The notes under the pieces are model-generated. The model ran no database searches, was not told the origin of the DNA, and worked only from the letters and a program-made list of their open reading frames with translations. From the NCBI RefSeq assembly GCF_022846655.1, contig NZ_AP025667.1:2331001-2395000 (forward strand): 64,000 nucleotides of DNA, read 5' to 3'. Source of the stretch: Streptomyces seoulensis (GTDB taxonomy: Bacteria > Actinomycetota > Actinomycetes > Streptomycetales > Streptomycetaceae). The translations under genes were made by a program, and so were the position numbers. Below, piece after piece: positions 34,434 to 44,406 of the stretch (the stretch's first letter is position 1; each line of letters starts with the position of its first letter).

Positions 34434-35962
34434 TGACTTCGCCTGCACCGACGGACAGCGTTCCGCCCCAGCTCAGCGCGGCGCCGCGCCCCGCGCCGGG
34501 CCCGGCCGCCGACGAGGGCCTGGCGCGGCGGCTGCGCGCGCTCGCCTGCACCGCGCCGCTGCACGACCTGGACGCCCGCAAGGCCAACCTGGCCGGTGAG
34601 TACTCGACGTACGGCATGGCCGAGGTGGCGCTCGCCGCCATCGACCTCGTCACGCTCAACATGGACTTCGACACGGGCGCCGACCACGAGCAGATCGTCG
34701 CCCGCCTCGTCCCGCGCATCACCGCCCAGGCCCCCCACCGCACCACCGCCGAGCACGAGCGCGTGGCCCGCTGGGTGCTGGAGAACCTGATCAACGTCGG
34801 CAGCGCCGACCGCGGCTTCCGCGCGGTGTACGGCACCTTCGCCTCCGACGGCACCTACGTCCGCCGCGACTACGACTTCAAGCTCATCGAAGAGGTCCCC
34901 GGCCCCGGCGGCACGGTCTACCTGCGCACCACCGACGAAGCCGTCAACGTTCTCGTCGGCGCCCTGGACACCGACGTGACCAGCGCCCAGATCGCCGCCG
35001 AGGTCAAGCTGGAGGTGCTGATCAACCGGGGCCGCCTGGCCGACGCCCAGCTCGCCGCCGAGCAGGCCCGCTACCGCACCGTGCAGTACTCCGAGACCCT
35101 GCGCCGCGCCCTGGACGCCACCCGGCGCAACGTCCGCGCGGTCGACTGGCTCAACTCCGTGCCGGACATGATCGCCGAGGCGCTGGACCACGTGGCCGAC
35201 CGCTACCGCCACGAGAACGCGATCCTCACCAACATCCGCAAGGCCCGCGACGAGACGGAGGAGCCGGAGCACAAGCGGCGTGCCGCCGAGCTGGTCGACA
35301 TCGTCAAGGACTGCATCCGGCGCCACACCCAGCTCCAGTCCCGGCTGCTGGAGGCGGGGCCGCTGTTCCGCGCGGAGCAGGACCGGCAGGCGTTCGCCAC
35401 ACCCACGGGGACCTCCGGCATGGACCTGTACGGGCATCTGGTCGCGCCTGTGCTGCCGTTGCCGCTCCAGCAGGCGATCCGGGTCACCGACGCGTTCTTC
35501 GCCAGCGGTGTGGGTCTGCGCACGCCGGTGTCGGTGCGGGTGGGGGACCTCGTCGACATCCTGCTCACTCCGCCCGTCGAGCGGGAGCACCTCGGGGCGG
35601 AGATGCCCGAGCCGGATCTCATCGCCACGCCGGACGACAGCCGGTTCTCGGAGGAGCAGATGGCCGCGGCCAGGGCTCTGCTGGACCTGCCGGCCGACGC
35701 TCCCCGGAGGCTCTCGGGGCTGCTTGCGGAGGCCCGGGCGGCCGAGGGGTTCGAGCTGGCTTATCTGGTCGCGCTGATGGCCGTTCACGCGGCCAGCCCC
35801 GCTGTCGGTACCGCTTACCGGCAGGGCGAGGAGAAGTTGTTGTTCGCCGTCGATGACGGTACCGAGCTGGATGATCCGGACTTCGGCGGGGCCGATCTCA
35901 TCGTAGGGACCGCATTGCTGGATGCCGTCGGGATGGCCAGCGACCGGGCGGTGGCCGGGTGA
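34433..35962 (+). CDS. kleisin-like subunit of an SMC/MukBEF-like complex (JetA/MksF position)
   Basis: A 509-residue soluble protein. After a Pro/Ala tail, residues about 35-170 look like a winged-helix domain (LDARKANLAGEYSTYGMAEV), followed by long helices (residues 200-320, VKLEVLINRGRLADAQLAAE and EEPEHKRRAAELVDIVKDCI) and a C-terminal globular part. This end-to-end layout, and the gene order with a small winged-helix protein and a giant SMC-like ATPase, fits the kleisin of MukBEF/Jet/Mks systems. I do not recognise a closer named family, so the role is inferred from context. GTG start, probably leaderless. Confidence 0.7.
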   Translation: MTSPAPTDSVPPQLSAAPRPAPGPAADEGLARRLRALACTAPLHDLDARKANLAGEYSTYGMAEVALAAIDLVTLNMDFDTGADHEQIVARLVPRITAQAPHRTTAEHERVARWVLENLINVGSADRGFRAVYGTFASDGTYVRRDYDFKLIEEVPGPGGTVYLRTTDEAVNVLVGALDTDVTSAQIAAEVKLEVLINRGRLADAQLAAEQARYRTVQYSETLRRALDATRRNVRAVDWLNSVPDMIAEALDHVADRYRHENAILTNIRKARDETEEPEHKRRAAELVDIVKDCIRRHTQLQSRLLEAGPLFRAEQDRQAFATPTGTSGMDLYGHLVAPVLPLPLQQAIRVTDAFFASGVGLRTPVSVRVGDLVDILLTPPVEREHLGAEMPEPDLIATPDDSRFSEEQMAAARALLDLPADAPRRLSGLLAEARAAEGFELAYLVALMAVHAASPAVGTAYRQGEEKLLFAVDDGTELDDPDFGGADLIVGTALLDAVGMASDRAVAG

Positions 35963-36059
35963 GTGGCCTTCCCGCCGTCGTGGCTCGTCGCGCGGTTCCC
36001 CGCGCCCCTGAGGAAGCCACCTGTCCCTCTGTTTCCAAGTTGCCCGAGGAGATCCGACC

Positions 36060-36932
36060 GTGACCGAGCACGTCGAGTGGAGTGACGTCGAAGCGCCGGC
36101 GCCGCCGCCGGCCGTCACCCCCGCCGACGCCGCCGACGCGGCTCGGCTCGTGGCGTTCGGGCTGCAGCCCAAGCTGCAGCCCGCGCGGGACCAGGAGTAC
36201 ACCGAGCTGCTGCGCCGGTACCGGGAGGACGGGGCGTTCTCGCGGCTCGCCGATGCCGTGGCCACCGGGCTCGGGCTCGTCGTGCTGGAGGTGTCGCCGC
36301 GGGCCGGGATGGCCGTCACGGCCGCCGAGGACTCGGTGTTCGCCGTGCGCATGGGCGACTACGCCCGCCGTACCACCGCCGACTCCGCCGACCGGTTCCT
36401 GCACGGCCTCGCCCATCTCGCCGTGGCCGCGCTGGCGTTCCCGCGCCCCGAGGACCTGGCCGACGACTCCTACATCGGACGCGTCACGGTCAACGGCGTG
36501 GACGCCTTCGTACGGCAGGCGTGCCGCAGGCTGGAGGAGCGGGCCGAGCAGTCGGGGGAGAACACCGACCCGGTGACCGACGCCCCCGGCCTGGAGGCCG
36601 CCTGGCGGATCTGGGCCCGGCGCAGCGCCACCGGTGCCACCAAGGACGCCCGCCGCCCGGCCGCCTCCACCACCGGCATCGTCGCCAAGGCGCTCGGCTT
36701 CCTCACCGACTCCGGCTTCCTCCAGCGCACCGGCGACGACCACGGCGGCACCTACCGCACCACCGCCCGCTACCAGCTCCAGGTGCGGGACATGGCGGGC
36801 GGCGCCGCGCTCAGCGAACTGCTGGAGCTGGGCGTCGTGGCCGAGACCGGCGCCGCCGCCAGTCTGCTGCCCGCCGAGGACACCGACGACCTGGACCTGG
36901 TGGCCGACGCCGGACTGCCCTTCCACTCCTGA
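36060..36932 (+). CDS. winged-helix subunit (JetB/MksE-like)
   Basis: A 290-residue protein. Two winged-helix-like parts can be discerned: residues about 40-150 (DQEYTELLRRYREDGAFSRL, then VEVSPRAGMAV-like strands) and 190-260 (STTGIVAKALGFLTDSGFLQ, YRTTARYQLQVRDMA). This matches the KITE/MksE-type partner that sits between kleisin and SMC protein. GTG 36060 follows GAGGAG with eight-base spacing. Ninety-seven bases separate it from the upstream gene and 56 from the SMC gene. Confidence 0.7.
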   Translation: MTEHVEWSDVEAPAPPPAVTPADAADAARLVAFGLQPKLQPARDQEYTELLRRYREDGAFSRLADAVATGLGLVVLEVSPRAGMAVTAAEDSVFAVRMGDYARRTTADSADRFLHGLAHLAVAALAFPRPEDLADDSYIGRVTVNGVDAFVRQACRRLEERAEQSGENTDPVTDAPGLEAAWRIWARRSATGATKDARRPAASTTGIVAKALGFLTDSGFLQRTGDDHGGTYRTTARYQLQVRDMAGGAALSELLELGVVAETGAAASLLPAEDTDDLDLVADAGLPFHS

Positions 36933-36988
36933 CCCGCTCCCCCCCCGAACCACCGCACCTTTTCGAAGACTTACGACGAGAGTCCGCC

Positions 36989-39900
36989 ATGTACGAGCTG
37001 TCCCGCGTCCGCCTCTACTCCATCGGGCCCGCCGGCGCGCGATACGCCGACACCGTGCTCGATATGCGGGGCGTGGGCGCGCCCGTGCCCGACCCGGCCC
37101 CCACCCAGGCGGAGTTCTTCGAGGAGGAGCCGGTCGGCCCGCCGCGCCGCCCCGCGCCCGCCGGTGTGCTGTTCCTGGAGAACGGCGGCGGCAAGTCAGT
37201 GCTGCTCAAGCTGATCTTCTCGGTGATGCTGCCCGGCCACCGCAACACCCTGGGCGGCGCCAGCTCCGGCGTGCTGCGCAAGTTCCTGCTCGCCGACGAC
37301 TGCGGGCACGTCGCGCTGGAGTGGCAGCACGTGCAGACCGGCGAGTGCGTGGTCGTCGGCAAGGTCAGCGAGTGGCGCGGCCGTCAGGTCTCCAACGACC
37401 CGCGCAAGTTCGCCGAGGCCTGGTACTCCTTCCGGCCCGGCCCCGGCCTTAGCCTGGACAACCTGCCCGTCGCCGAGTCCACCGCCGTACGGCCGATCGT
37501 GGAGGGTGCCTCCGGCGCCCAGGGGCGCCGCCGCACCATGAAGGGCTTCCGCGACGCCCTCATGGAGGCGGGCAAGAACTACCCGCACCTGGAGGCGCAC
37601 TGGGAGGAGACCCACGAGCGCTGGACCGAGCACCTCGGCGAGCTGGGCCTGGACCCTGAACTCTTCCGCTACCAGCGGGAGATGAACGCCGACGAGGGCG
37701 AGGCGGCCGGCCTCTTCGCGGTCAAGAAGGACTCCGACTTCACCGACCTGCTGCTGCGCGCCGTCACCGACACCCGCGACACCGACGGCCTCGCCGACCT
37801 CGTCAGCGGCTTCGGCAACAAGCTGGGCCGCCGCGCCGAACTCATCGCCGAACGCGACTTCACCGCGGGCTCGGTCGACCTGCTCGGCCGTATCGTCGAG
37901 GCCGCCGACGCCCGCGCCCGCGCGCGGGACGTGCACACCGGTGCCGAGCGCCGCACCCGCACCCTGGCCCGGCGGCTGTCCGCGCGTGCCGTGCGCGAGC
38001 GGGTCCGCGCCTCCGACCTCGCCCAGCGCGTCACCGCCGCCGCCTACGCCGTCACCCACTCCGAGGGCGCCCGCGAACGCAGCTCCCTGGTCGCCGCCGA
38101 ACTCGCCTACCGGCATGCCTCGCTGTCCCTCGCCGCCGCCGAGAAGGCCGCCGCCGCGCAGAAGCGCGAACTGGCCGACGCCCGCACCCTGTTCTCCGCC
38201 TGGCAGGCCGCCGAGGCCGTACTGCGCCACCGCGCCGCCGCCGACCGCGTGGCCCGTGTCTCCGCCGCCATCCAGGAGGCCGAGCGGGACGCCGCGCCCG
38301 CGCTCGCCGCCCGTGCCAGGGCCGCCGTCGACCTCGTACGCGCCCTGCACGCCGCCGCCGGGAACGCCGAGGCCCTCGCCAACGAGGAGGAGGAGCGCTC
38401 CGCCGCCCTCCAGGAGGTCAGCGACAGCGCCTACCGCGACTCCACCTCCGCCGCCACCGACGCCCAGCGCGCCCGCAGCGAGATCGGGCACCTGCGCCAG
38501 CGCCTCACCGAGGTCGAGCAGGAGACGGCCGAGGCGGTCCGCGCGGGCTGGCTGGACGACAGCGCCCCCGACGCCGACCCCGCGCGGGCCGCGCTCGCCG
38601 CCAGCGACGCCGAGAAGACCACCGTCGCCGCCTGGGACACCGCCCGCGAGGCGGCCCGCGCGGCCGTCGAGCACGCCCGTGAAGCGGCCGCCGCCGAGTC
38701 CCGCGCCGAACTGACCGCAGCCCGCGCGGCCGACGCCGCGACCGCCGCCGGACGCGCCCACGACGCGGAGCGGCGCCTCGCCGAGGCACTGGCCGCCGAG
38801 GAGCGCCTCGCGGAACTGCTCAGCCTCCCCGCCGCCGGCTCCGCGCGCTCGGCCATCCCCGCCCCGCGCGACGGCTCCGAATCCGGTGAGCCGGTGCGCG
38901 ACAGCGCCACCGAGGGCCCGCTCACCGCCGAGGAACTCGACCGCTTCGCCGACGAACTGCGCGGCCTGCTCGACGCCGCCGTGTCCGCAGCCGAGCGCAC
39001 CCTGTTCGACCTGCGCACCGCCGCGGCCGACGACACCCGCATCCTCTCCGCGCTCGGCGACGGCGGCCTGCTGCCGCCCGGTCCCGACGTGCTGGCCACC
39101 GTGGAGTTCCTCGGCGAGCACGGCATCCCCGCCCTGCCCGGCTGGCGCTACCTCGCCCAGGCCGTCGACCCCGCCGACCACGCGCGCGTGCTCGCCACCC
39201 GCCCCGAACTGGTCGACGGTGTGATCATCACCGACCCCGACACCCACGCCCGCGCCCGCCAGACCCTGGGCGAGGCGGCCCTGCTGCCCCGCTCCGCCGT
39301 CGCCGTCGGCACCGCCGCCGCCCTGCTCGCCCCGGCGCCCGCCGCCGACGCGCAGCCCTCCGACGCCTCCAGCGTCTTCCTGGTGCCGCCGAACCCGGCC
39401 ATGCACGACGAGCACGCCGCCGACGAGGAACGCCAGGCGCTGCGCGCACGGGCCACCGAACGCGACGAAGAGATCCGGACGCTGGCCGCACGCCTCGGCA
39501 AGGACCGCGAACTCGCCGCCCGGCTCGGCTCCTGGCGCACCGGCTGCCCCGCCGGACGGATCGTCGAACTCGCCGCCGGCGCCGAAGAGGCCCGCGCCTT
39601 CGCCGAGGAGGCCGAGGCCGAACTCACCGAGGCGCGCACCGCCCGCGCGGAGGCCGAGGAGACCGCCGCCGAGGCCACCGGGCTGCGCGACGAACGGCAG
39701 GAGGCCGCCCAGCGCGCCAGCCGCGTCGCCGACGCCCTCGCCGGACTCGCCCACCGGCTGCGCGAGCGCGCCACCTGGCAGGTCAAGCTGCGCGAACTGG
39801 CCGACGACGCCGCCGAGTCCGAGGCCCGTACCCAGTCCTGCCTGGAGCGCGCCCGCGCCGCCGACGAGGACCGCCGCGCCACCCAGCGCGCCGCCGACGA

Positions 39901-41641
39901 CGCCCGCCGCACCGCCCGCGCCCTGCGCGCCGAGCGCGCCGAGATCGCGGGCGCCCCCGACGACGTCCCCGAGGCGGAGGACGGCACCCCGAAGTCGTCC
40001 CTGCCCGCGCTCCGCGAGGCGTACCGGGCCGCCTCCCAGGTGTACGAGAAGGTCGGCGTCGGCGCCGACCTGCGCGCCGAACAGGCCCGCGCCGAGAGCG
40101 ACGAGAGCGGCGCCCGCGCCGACCTGGACCGGCTCAGCAACAAGGTCCGCACCCGCGCCGAACAGCTCCTGCAGTCCCCCGACGGCTCCGACGGCCCCTC
40201 CCGGCAGTCGGCCGCCGCCCGCGCCGAGGAACTGGTGCAGTTGCTGGAGACCCGCATGTCGACCGCGAGCGAACAGCTCGGCCGGCTGCGCGGCGAGGCC
40301 GAGCGGCACGCCCCCGAGGAGGGCGAGGCGCACACCGAGCTGTCCGAGGAACTGGTCCCGCGCGACGCCGAGCACGCCCAGGCCCTGCTGCGCACCGCCA
40401 CCGGCGAACTCGCCACCCGCACCGAGGCGCTGACCGAGGCCCGCGCCGCCCATGCCGAGCTCCAGCAGGCCCACCGGTCCGCCGAGGACGCCGCCGGAGG
40501 CTTCGACGAGACCGCGGCCATGCTCCGCGACCTCCTGCGCGAACCGGCCGCCGAGGACGAGCGCGAGGACCCCGAGCCCTACCCCGGCACCCTGGAGGAG
40601 GCCCGGCAGGCGGCCACCGAGGCCCGCCGCTCGCTGCGCGGCTGCGCCGCCGACCTCTCCACCGCCGACGCCGCGGTCCGCGAGGCGAGCGACATTCTCG
40701 TCCGGCACGCCAACTCCACCCGTTACGAGCAGGTCCGCACCCCCGCCAGGCAGCAGATCCGCGAACTGCCCGCCGCCGCGCTGCCCGAGCACGCCCAGAA
40801 GTGGGCCGACGCCTTCGCGCCCCGGCTGCGCGTCCTCACCGACGAGCTGGCCCAACTGGAGCGCAACCGCGACTCGATCGTGGACCGGCTGCGGGGCCTG
40901 GTGGAGTCCTCCCTCGCCACGCTCCGCTCCGCACAGCGGCTCTCCCGGCTGCCCGAGGGGCTCGGCGAGTGGTCCGGCCAGGAGTTCCTCCGCATCCGCT
41001 TCGAGGAGCCCGACCAGGCCACCCTCACCGAGCGCCTCGGCGAGGTCATCGACGAGGCCACCCGTGCCGCCGTCAAGAAGAACTCCGACCTGCGCCGGGA
41101 CGGCATGTCCCTGCTGCTGCGCGGAGTCGCGGCCGCGCTCCAGCCGAGGGGCATCGCGGTGGAGATCCTCAAGCCGGACGCCGTGCTGCGCGCCGAGCGG
41201 GTCCCCGTCGGCCAGATGGGCGACGTCTTCTCCGGCGGCCAGTTGCTCACCGCCGCCATCGCGCTGTACTGCACGATGGCCGCCCTGCGCTCCAACGACC
41301 GGGGCCGCGACAAGCACCGGCACGCCGGCACGCTGTTCCTCGACAACCCCATCGGCCGCGCCAACGCGACGTACCTGCTGGAGCTCCAGCGGGCCGTGTC
41401 CGACGCGCTGGGCGTCCAGCTCCTCTACACCACCGGTCTGTTCGACACCACCGCGCTGGCCGAGTTCCCGCTCGTCATCCGGCTGCGCAACGACGCCGAC
41501 CTCCGGGCGGGGCTGAAGTACATCAGCGTCGAGGAACACCTCCGGCCGGGCCTTCCCCAGCAGCCGGTCGCGGGGGAGACGGTGCGCAGCGAGATCACCG
41601 CGACCCGGATGTACAAGCGCCCGGCGGCCGTCACGTCCTAG
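36989..41641 (+). CDS. SMC/MukB-like coiled-coil ATPase (JetC/MksB-like)
   Basis: A 1550-residue ATPase, the largest in the window. The N-terminal head has Walker A ENGGGKS (Lys69). The C-terminal head has the ABC signature SGGQ (about 1415-1418) and a Walker B strand TLFLDNPIGRAN with Asp1452. Between them are two very long Ala/Glu/Arg coiled-coil arms (about 200-640 and 810-1350) and a non-coiled hinge-like region (about 680-800, including LLPPGPDVLATVEFLGEHGI). The residue after the Walker B Asp is Asn, where most ABC ATPases have the catalytic Glu. Role: DNA loop extrusion or chromosome/plasmid surveillance with the two upstream proteins. No JetD/MksG nuclease follows; the next gene is convergent and starts its tail 11 bases away. 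Confidence 0.85.
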   Translation: MYELSRVRLYSIGPAGARYADTVLDMRGVGAPVPDPAPTQAEFFEEEPVGPPRRPAPAGVLFLENGGGKSVLLKLIFSVMLPGHRNTLGGASSGVLRKFLLADDCGHVALEWQHVQTGECVVVGKVSEWRGRQVSNDPRKFAEAWYSFRPGPGLSLDNLPVAESTAVRPIVEGASGAQGRRRTMKGFRDALMEAGKNYPHLEAHWEETHERWTEHLGELGLDPELFRYQREMNADEGEAAGLFAVKKDSDFTDLLLRAVTDTRDTDGLADLVSGFGNKLGRRAELIAERDFTAGSVDLLGRIVEAADARARARDVHTGAERRTRTLARRLSARAVRERVRASDLAQRVTAAAYAVTHSEGARERSSLVAAELAYRHASLSLAAAEKAAAAQKRELADARTLFSAWQAAEAVLRHRAAADRVARVSAAIQEAERDAAPALAARARAAVDLVRALHAAAGNAEALANEEEERSAALQEVSDSAYRDSTSAATDAQRARSEIGHLRQRLTEVEQETAEAVRAGWLDDSAPDADPARAALAASDAEKTTVAAWDTAREAARAAVEHAREAAAAESRAELTAARAADAATAAGRAHDAERRLAEALAAEERLAELLSLPAAGSARSAIPAPRDGSESGEPVRDSATEGPLTAEELDRFADELRGLLDAAVSAAERTLFDLRTAAADDTRILSALGDGGLLPPGPDVLATVEFLGEHGIPALPGWRYLAQAVDPADHARVLATRPELVDGVIITDPDTHARARQTLGEAALLPRSAVAVGTAAALLAPAPAADAQPSDASSVFLVPPNPAMHDEHAADEERQALRARATERDEEIRTLAARLGKDRELAARLGSWRTGCPAGRIVELAAGAEEARAFAEEAEAELTEARTARAEAEETAAEATGLRDERQEAAQRASRVADALAGLAHRLRERATWQVKLRELADDAAESEARTQSCLERARAADEDRRATQRAADDARRTARALRAERAEIAGAPDDVPEAEDGTPKSSLPALREAYRAASQVYEKVGVGADLRAEQARAESDESGARADLDRLSNKVRTRAEQLLQSPDGSDGPSRQSAAARAEELVQLLETRMSTASEQLGRLRGEAERHAPEEGEAHTELSEELVPRDAEHAQALLRTATGELATRTEALTEARAAHAELQQAHRSAEDAAGGFDETAAMLRDLLREPAAEDEREDPEPYPGTLEEARQAATEARRSLRGCAADLSTADAAVREASDILVRHANSTRYEQVRTPARQQIRELPAAALPEHAQKWADAFAPRLRVLTDELAQLERNRDSIVDRLRGLVESSLATLRSAQRLSRLPEGLGEWSGQEFLRIRFEEPDQATLTERLGEVIDEATRAAVKKNSDLRRDGMSLLLRGVAAALQPRGIAVEILKPDAVLRAERVPVGQMGDVFSGGQLLTAAIALYCTMAALRSNDRGRDKHRHAGTLFLDNPIGRANATYLLELQRAVSDALGVQLLYTTGLFDTTALAEFPLVIRLRNDADLRAGLKYISVEEHLRPGLPQQPVAGETVRSEITATRMYKRPAAVTS

Positions 41642-41652
41642 GCGTAGGGCGG

Positions 41653-43215
41653 TCAGTCGGACGCGGGAGCGGGCAGGGAGGTCTCCTCGGGGACCTCCAG
41701 GCGGTGTTCGGCCAGGACGCCGGTGCGGTGCCGCTGGACGAACCAGTAGTAGGCGAAGCCGCCGCCCGCGATCACGGCCACGAACAGCACCGCGCCCCAG
41801 CGCAGGTACCAGTGCTGCGGCGGGGCCGCGTTGTAGACGGCGGCGCGCGGCCAGATCAGGTTCAGGGTCATGCCCGCGCCCCACACCACCGCGACCACGT
41901 TGACGAGCAGACCCCAGCGGCCCATGGAGAACCGCCCCTCACCGGCCGGGGTCCACCGGCCGCGCAGCCGCGCCACCAGCATCGGCGCGGTCACGCCCAG
42001 GTAGGCCAGGTAGATCATGATGATGCCGATGCTGGTGACCACGGTGAAGATCTGCGGCTGGCGGATGTTGACCACCAGGATCGCCAGCGCCAGCACCCCG
42101 ATCACCACGGCGGGCACCACCGGGGTCCGGAAGCGCGGGCTGACGCGGGCCAGCAGCGAGGACGCGGGCAGGTTGTTGTCCCGTGCCATGGCGAACGCCA
42201 GCCGGATCGCCGCCGTGTGCACGGCCAGCGCGCACACCGTGACCGCGATCAGCACGCACCACAGCATCCCCTTGCCGGCCGTCGGCCCGAGCACGTCCAG
42301 CACCACGTACTGGAGCCCGTCGGTGGAGAGCTTGTCGCCCTTGAGGCTGGAGACGCTCATCAGCGCCAGCAGCAGCACCAGACCGCCCAGCACGAAGGAG
42401 GCGATGATCGCCCGCAGGATGGCGCGGGGCGCGTTGCGGGACGGGTTCAGCGACTCCTCGCCGAGCGAGGCCGCCGTGTCGAAGCCGTACATGACGTACG
42501 CGGACGCCAGCGACGCCACCATGAACGCACCGAGATAACCGGCGTCGTGGCCCGCCCCGGTGCCGTTGGTCTCCAGCACCACCTGCGGCCCGCGGGTGAT
42601 GTGGACGGCCAGCATGACGATCAGCACCACACTGGCGATCAGCTCGATGAACACCCCGGCCGCGTTGATCGTGGCCATCAGCTTCACCCCGAAGGCGTTG
42701 ACCAGCGTGGTGAAGAGGATCAGCACGGTCGCCAGGACGACCGCGTTGGTCGCCACGTCGTAGGTGCCGGTGCCGTCCCCGACGAACTGGAAGACGGACG
42801 AGATCTGCGGCAGCGTGAGCTGGTAGGCGAGCGCCACCGCCGCGATCGACACGATGGACGCGATCAGCATCATCCACCCCGCCAGCCAGCCCAGGTGCGG
42901 ATTGCCTATCCGCTTCGACCAGTTGTAGACCGAGCCCGCCACCGGATGGCGGGCCGCCAGCTCCGCGAAGCACAGGGCCACCGCGAACTGGCCCACGAAC
43001 ACCAGCGGCCACGACCACCAGTAGGCGGGGCCGCCGCTGCCGTAGCCGAAGTAGAAGAGCTGGAAGGTGCCGGTCAGGATCGAGATGTAGCTGATCCCGG
43101 CGGCGAAGGTGTGGAAGTTGCCGAGGGTGCGCTTGAGTTCGGGCCGGTACCCGAACTCCGCCAGTTCGCTGTCGTCCTCGCCGTGCGCGTCCGGTGCCGG
43201 GCCTGGGGTGGTCAT
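41653..43215 (-). CDS. APC-superfamily permease of the betaine cluster
   Basis: A 520-residue twelve-helix permease. Family signatures: LAEFGYRPELKRTLGNFHTF at the start, CFAELAARHPVAGSVYNWSK, YGFDTAASLGEESLNPSRNA and RLAFAMARDN. The closest described groups carry GABA, choline or ethanolamine-like amines. As the last gene of the betaine operon it is a candidate for betaine, dimethylglycine or sarcosine uptake; the substrate is inference. ATG 43215, 60 bases behind the Rieske gene. Confidence 0.88.
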   Translation of the reverse strand: MTTPGPAPDAHGEDDSELAEFGYRPELKRTLGNFHTFAAGISYISILTGTFQLFYFGYGSGGPAYWWSWPLVFVGQFAVALCFAELAARHPVAGSVYNWSKRIGNPHLGWLAGWMMLIASIVSIAAVALAYQLTLPQISSVFQFVGDGTGTYDVATNAVVLATVLILFTTLVNAFGVKLMATINAAGVFIELIASVVLIVMLAVHITRGPQVVLETNGTGAGHDAGYLGAFMVASLASAYVMYGFDTAASLGEESLNPSRNAPRAILRAIIASFVLGGLVLLLALMSVSSLKGDKLSTDGLQYVVLDVLGPTAGKGMLWCVLIAVTVCALAVHTAAIRLAFAMARDNNLPASSLLARVSPRFRTPVVPAVVIGVLALAILVVNIRQPQIFTVVTSIGIIMIYLAYLGVTAPMLVARLRGRWTPAGEGRFSMGRWGLLVNVVAVVWGAGMTLNLIWPRAAVYNAAPPQHWYLRWGAVLFVAVIAGGGFAYYWFVQRHRTGVLAEHRLEVPEETSLPAPASD

Positions 43216-43275
43216 CGGGACTCCTGGGGGCCGTGGGATGAGGAGGGGTGGCCGGTTCCTACCCCGCTTCGGCCC

Positions 43276-44406
43276 TCACGGAGCCTCCTCGCCCAGCATC
43301 CGCAGCAGCCACGCGTGGAACGCCCCGATGTGGTGCTCGGTCGGCACCAGCACCCCGCCCTCGCGGTAGGCGCGCGAGGACATGGCGGGCTGGGTGCGCT
43401 CGCACGCCTCGAAGTCCTGGACGTTGACCCGGTGGAACAGTTCCGCCGACTTCGACACGTCGGCGCCGGACGCCACCACCTCGGGCGCGTACAGCCAGTC
43501 GCACTCCACCACCGTGCGGTCCTCGGCCAGCGGGAACATGCGGTGCAGGATGACGTGGTCGGGGACGAGGTTGACGAAGACGTTGGGCCGGACCGTGATG
43601 GCGTAGTACCTCCGGTCCTGCTCGGCGGCGACGTCCGGGAGCCGGCCGAAGCCCGCGCTGCCGTCCACCGTGAACCCCTCGACGTCCGCGCCGAACTCCG
43701 CGCCGTGGCCCACGTAGTACTGGGCCGCGTAACCGTCCGCGAACTCCGGCAGCACATCGGTGAGTTCGGGGTGGATCGTGGCGCAGTGGTAGCACTCCAT
43801 GAAGTTCTCGACGATCAGCTTCCAGTTGGCCCGCACGTCGTAGGTGACGCGTTTGCCGAGGGCCAGGCGTTCGGTGCCGTAGTGCTCGATGGCGGCCGGG
43901 TCGCCGAGCCGCTCCACGGCCGCGTGCTCCACCGTCTCCTCGAAGGAGGGCGGTTCGTCGGCCAGGCACACCCAGGCGTAGCCCAGCCACTCGCGCAGGG
44001 CGACCTTGATCAGCCCGTACCGGTCCCGGTCCACGTCCGGCATCTTCGTCAGGTCGGGCGCCGCGGCCAGCCTGCCGTCGAGCCCGTACGTCCAGGCGTG
44101 GTACGGGCATTGCAGGCCGCGGCGGACCTCGCCTGACTCCTCGGTGCACAGCCGGGCGCCCCGGTGGCGGCAGACGTTGAGGAAGGCGCGCAGCGCGCCG
44201 GTGCGGTCGCGGGTGACCAGCACGCTCTCCCGGCCGACCTGGACCGTGCGGAACGCGCCGGGCCGGTCCAGGTCGGCGCTGCGCACGGCGCAGAACCACA
44301 TCGACTCCAGCAGCGCCTCCTGCTCGCGCCGGAAGACCCCGGGGTCGGTGTAGTAGCGGCCGGGGAGGGTGGCGATCAGGCTGGGGGAGACCGGGGACGT
44401 CGTCAT
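43276..44406 (-). CDS. Rieske non-heme iron monooxygenase (GbcA-like)
   Basis: A 376-residue oxygenase alpha subunit. The Rieske cluster ligands are Cys79-x-His81 and Cys100-x2-His103 ([16 protein letters not shown]). The mononuclear iron site is [15 protein letters not shown]. This spacing and the sequence [15 protein letters not shown] are typical of glycine betaine monooxygenase GbcA, which removes one methyl group as formaldehyde to give dimethylglycine. The neighbours carry out the following steps. Electrons would come from the divergent ferredoxin/reductase pair at 50.7-52.3 kb. The ATG overlaps the stop of the sarcosine oxidase gene (ATGA). Confidence 0.88.
   Translation of the reverse strand: MTTSPVSPSLIATLPGRYYTDPGVFRREQEALLESMWFCAVRSADLDRPGAFRTVQVGRESVLVTRDRTGALRAFLNVCRHRGARLCTEESGEVRRGLQCPYHAWTYGLDGRLAAAPDLTKMPDVDRDRYGLIKVALREWLGYAWVCLADEPPSFEETVEHAAVERLGDPAAIEHYGTERLALGKRVTYDVRANWKLIVENFMECYHCATIHPELTDVLPEFADGYAAQYYVGHGAEFGADVEGFTVDGSAGFGRLPDVAAEQDRRYYAITVRPNVFVNLVPDHVILHRMFPLAEDRTVVECDWLYAPEVVASGADVSKSAELFHRVNVQDFEACERTQPAMSSRAYREGGVLVPTEHHIGAFHAWLLRMLGEEAP

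Noticed and set aside
34433..41641. A complete Wadjet defence system
   Set aside because: The JetD/MksG topoisomerase-like nuclease is absent on both sides, so only an SMC-like three-gene operon is claimed.
37196..41884. 1562-codon minus-strand open frame opposite the SMC-like gene
   Set aside because: The Gly/Ala-rich product has no motif and mirrors the coiled-coil gene; high GC keeps antisense frames open.
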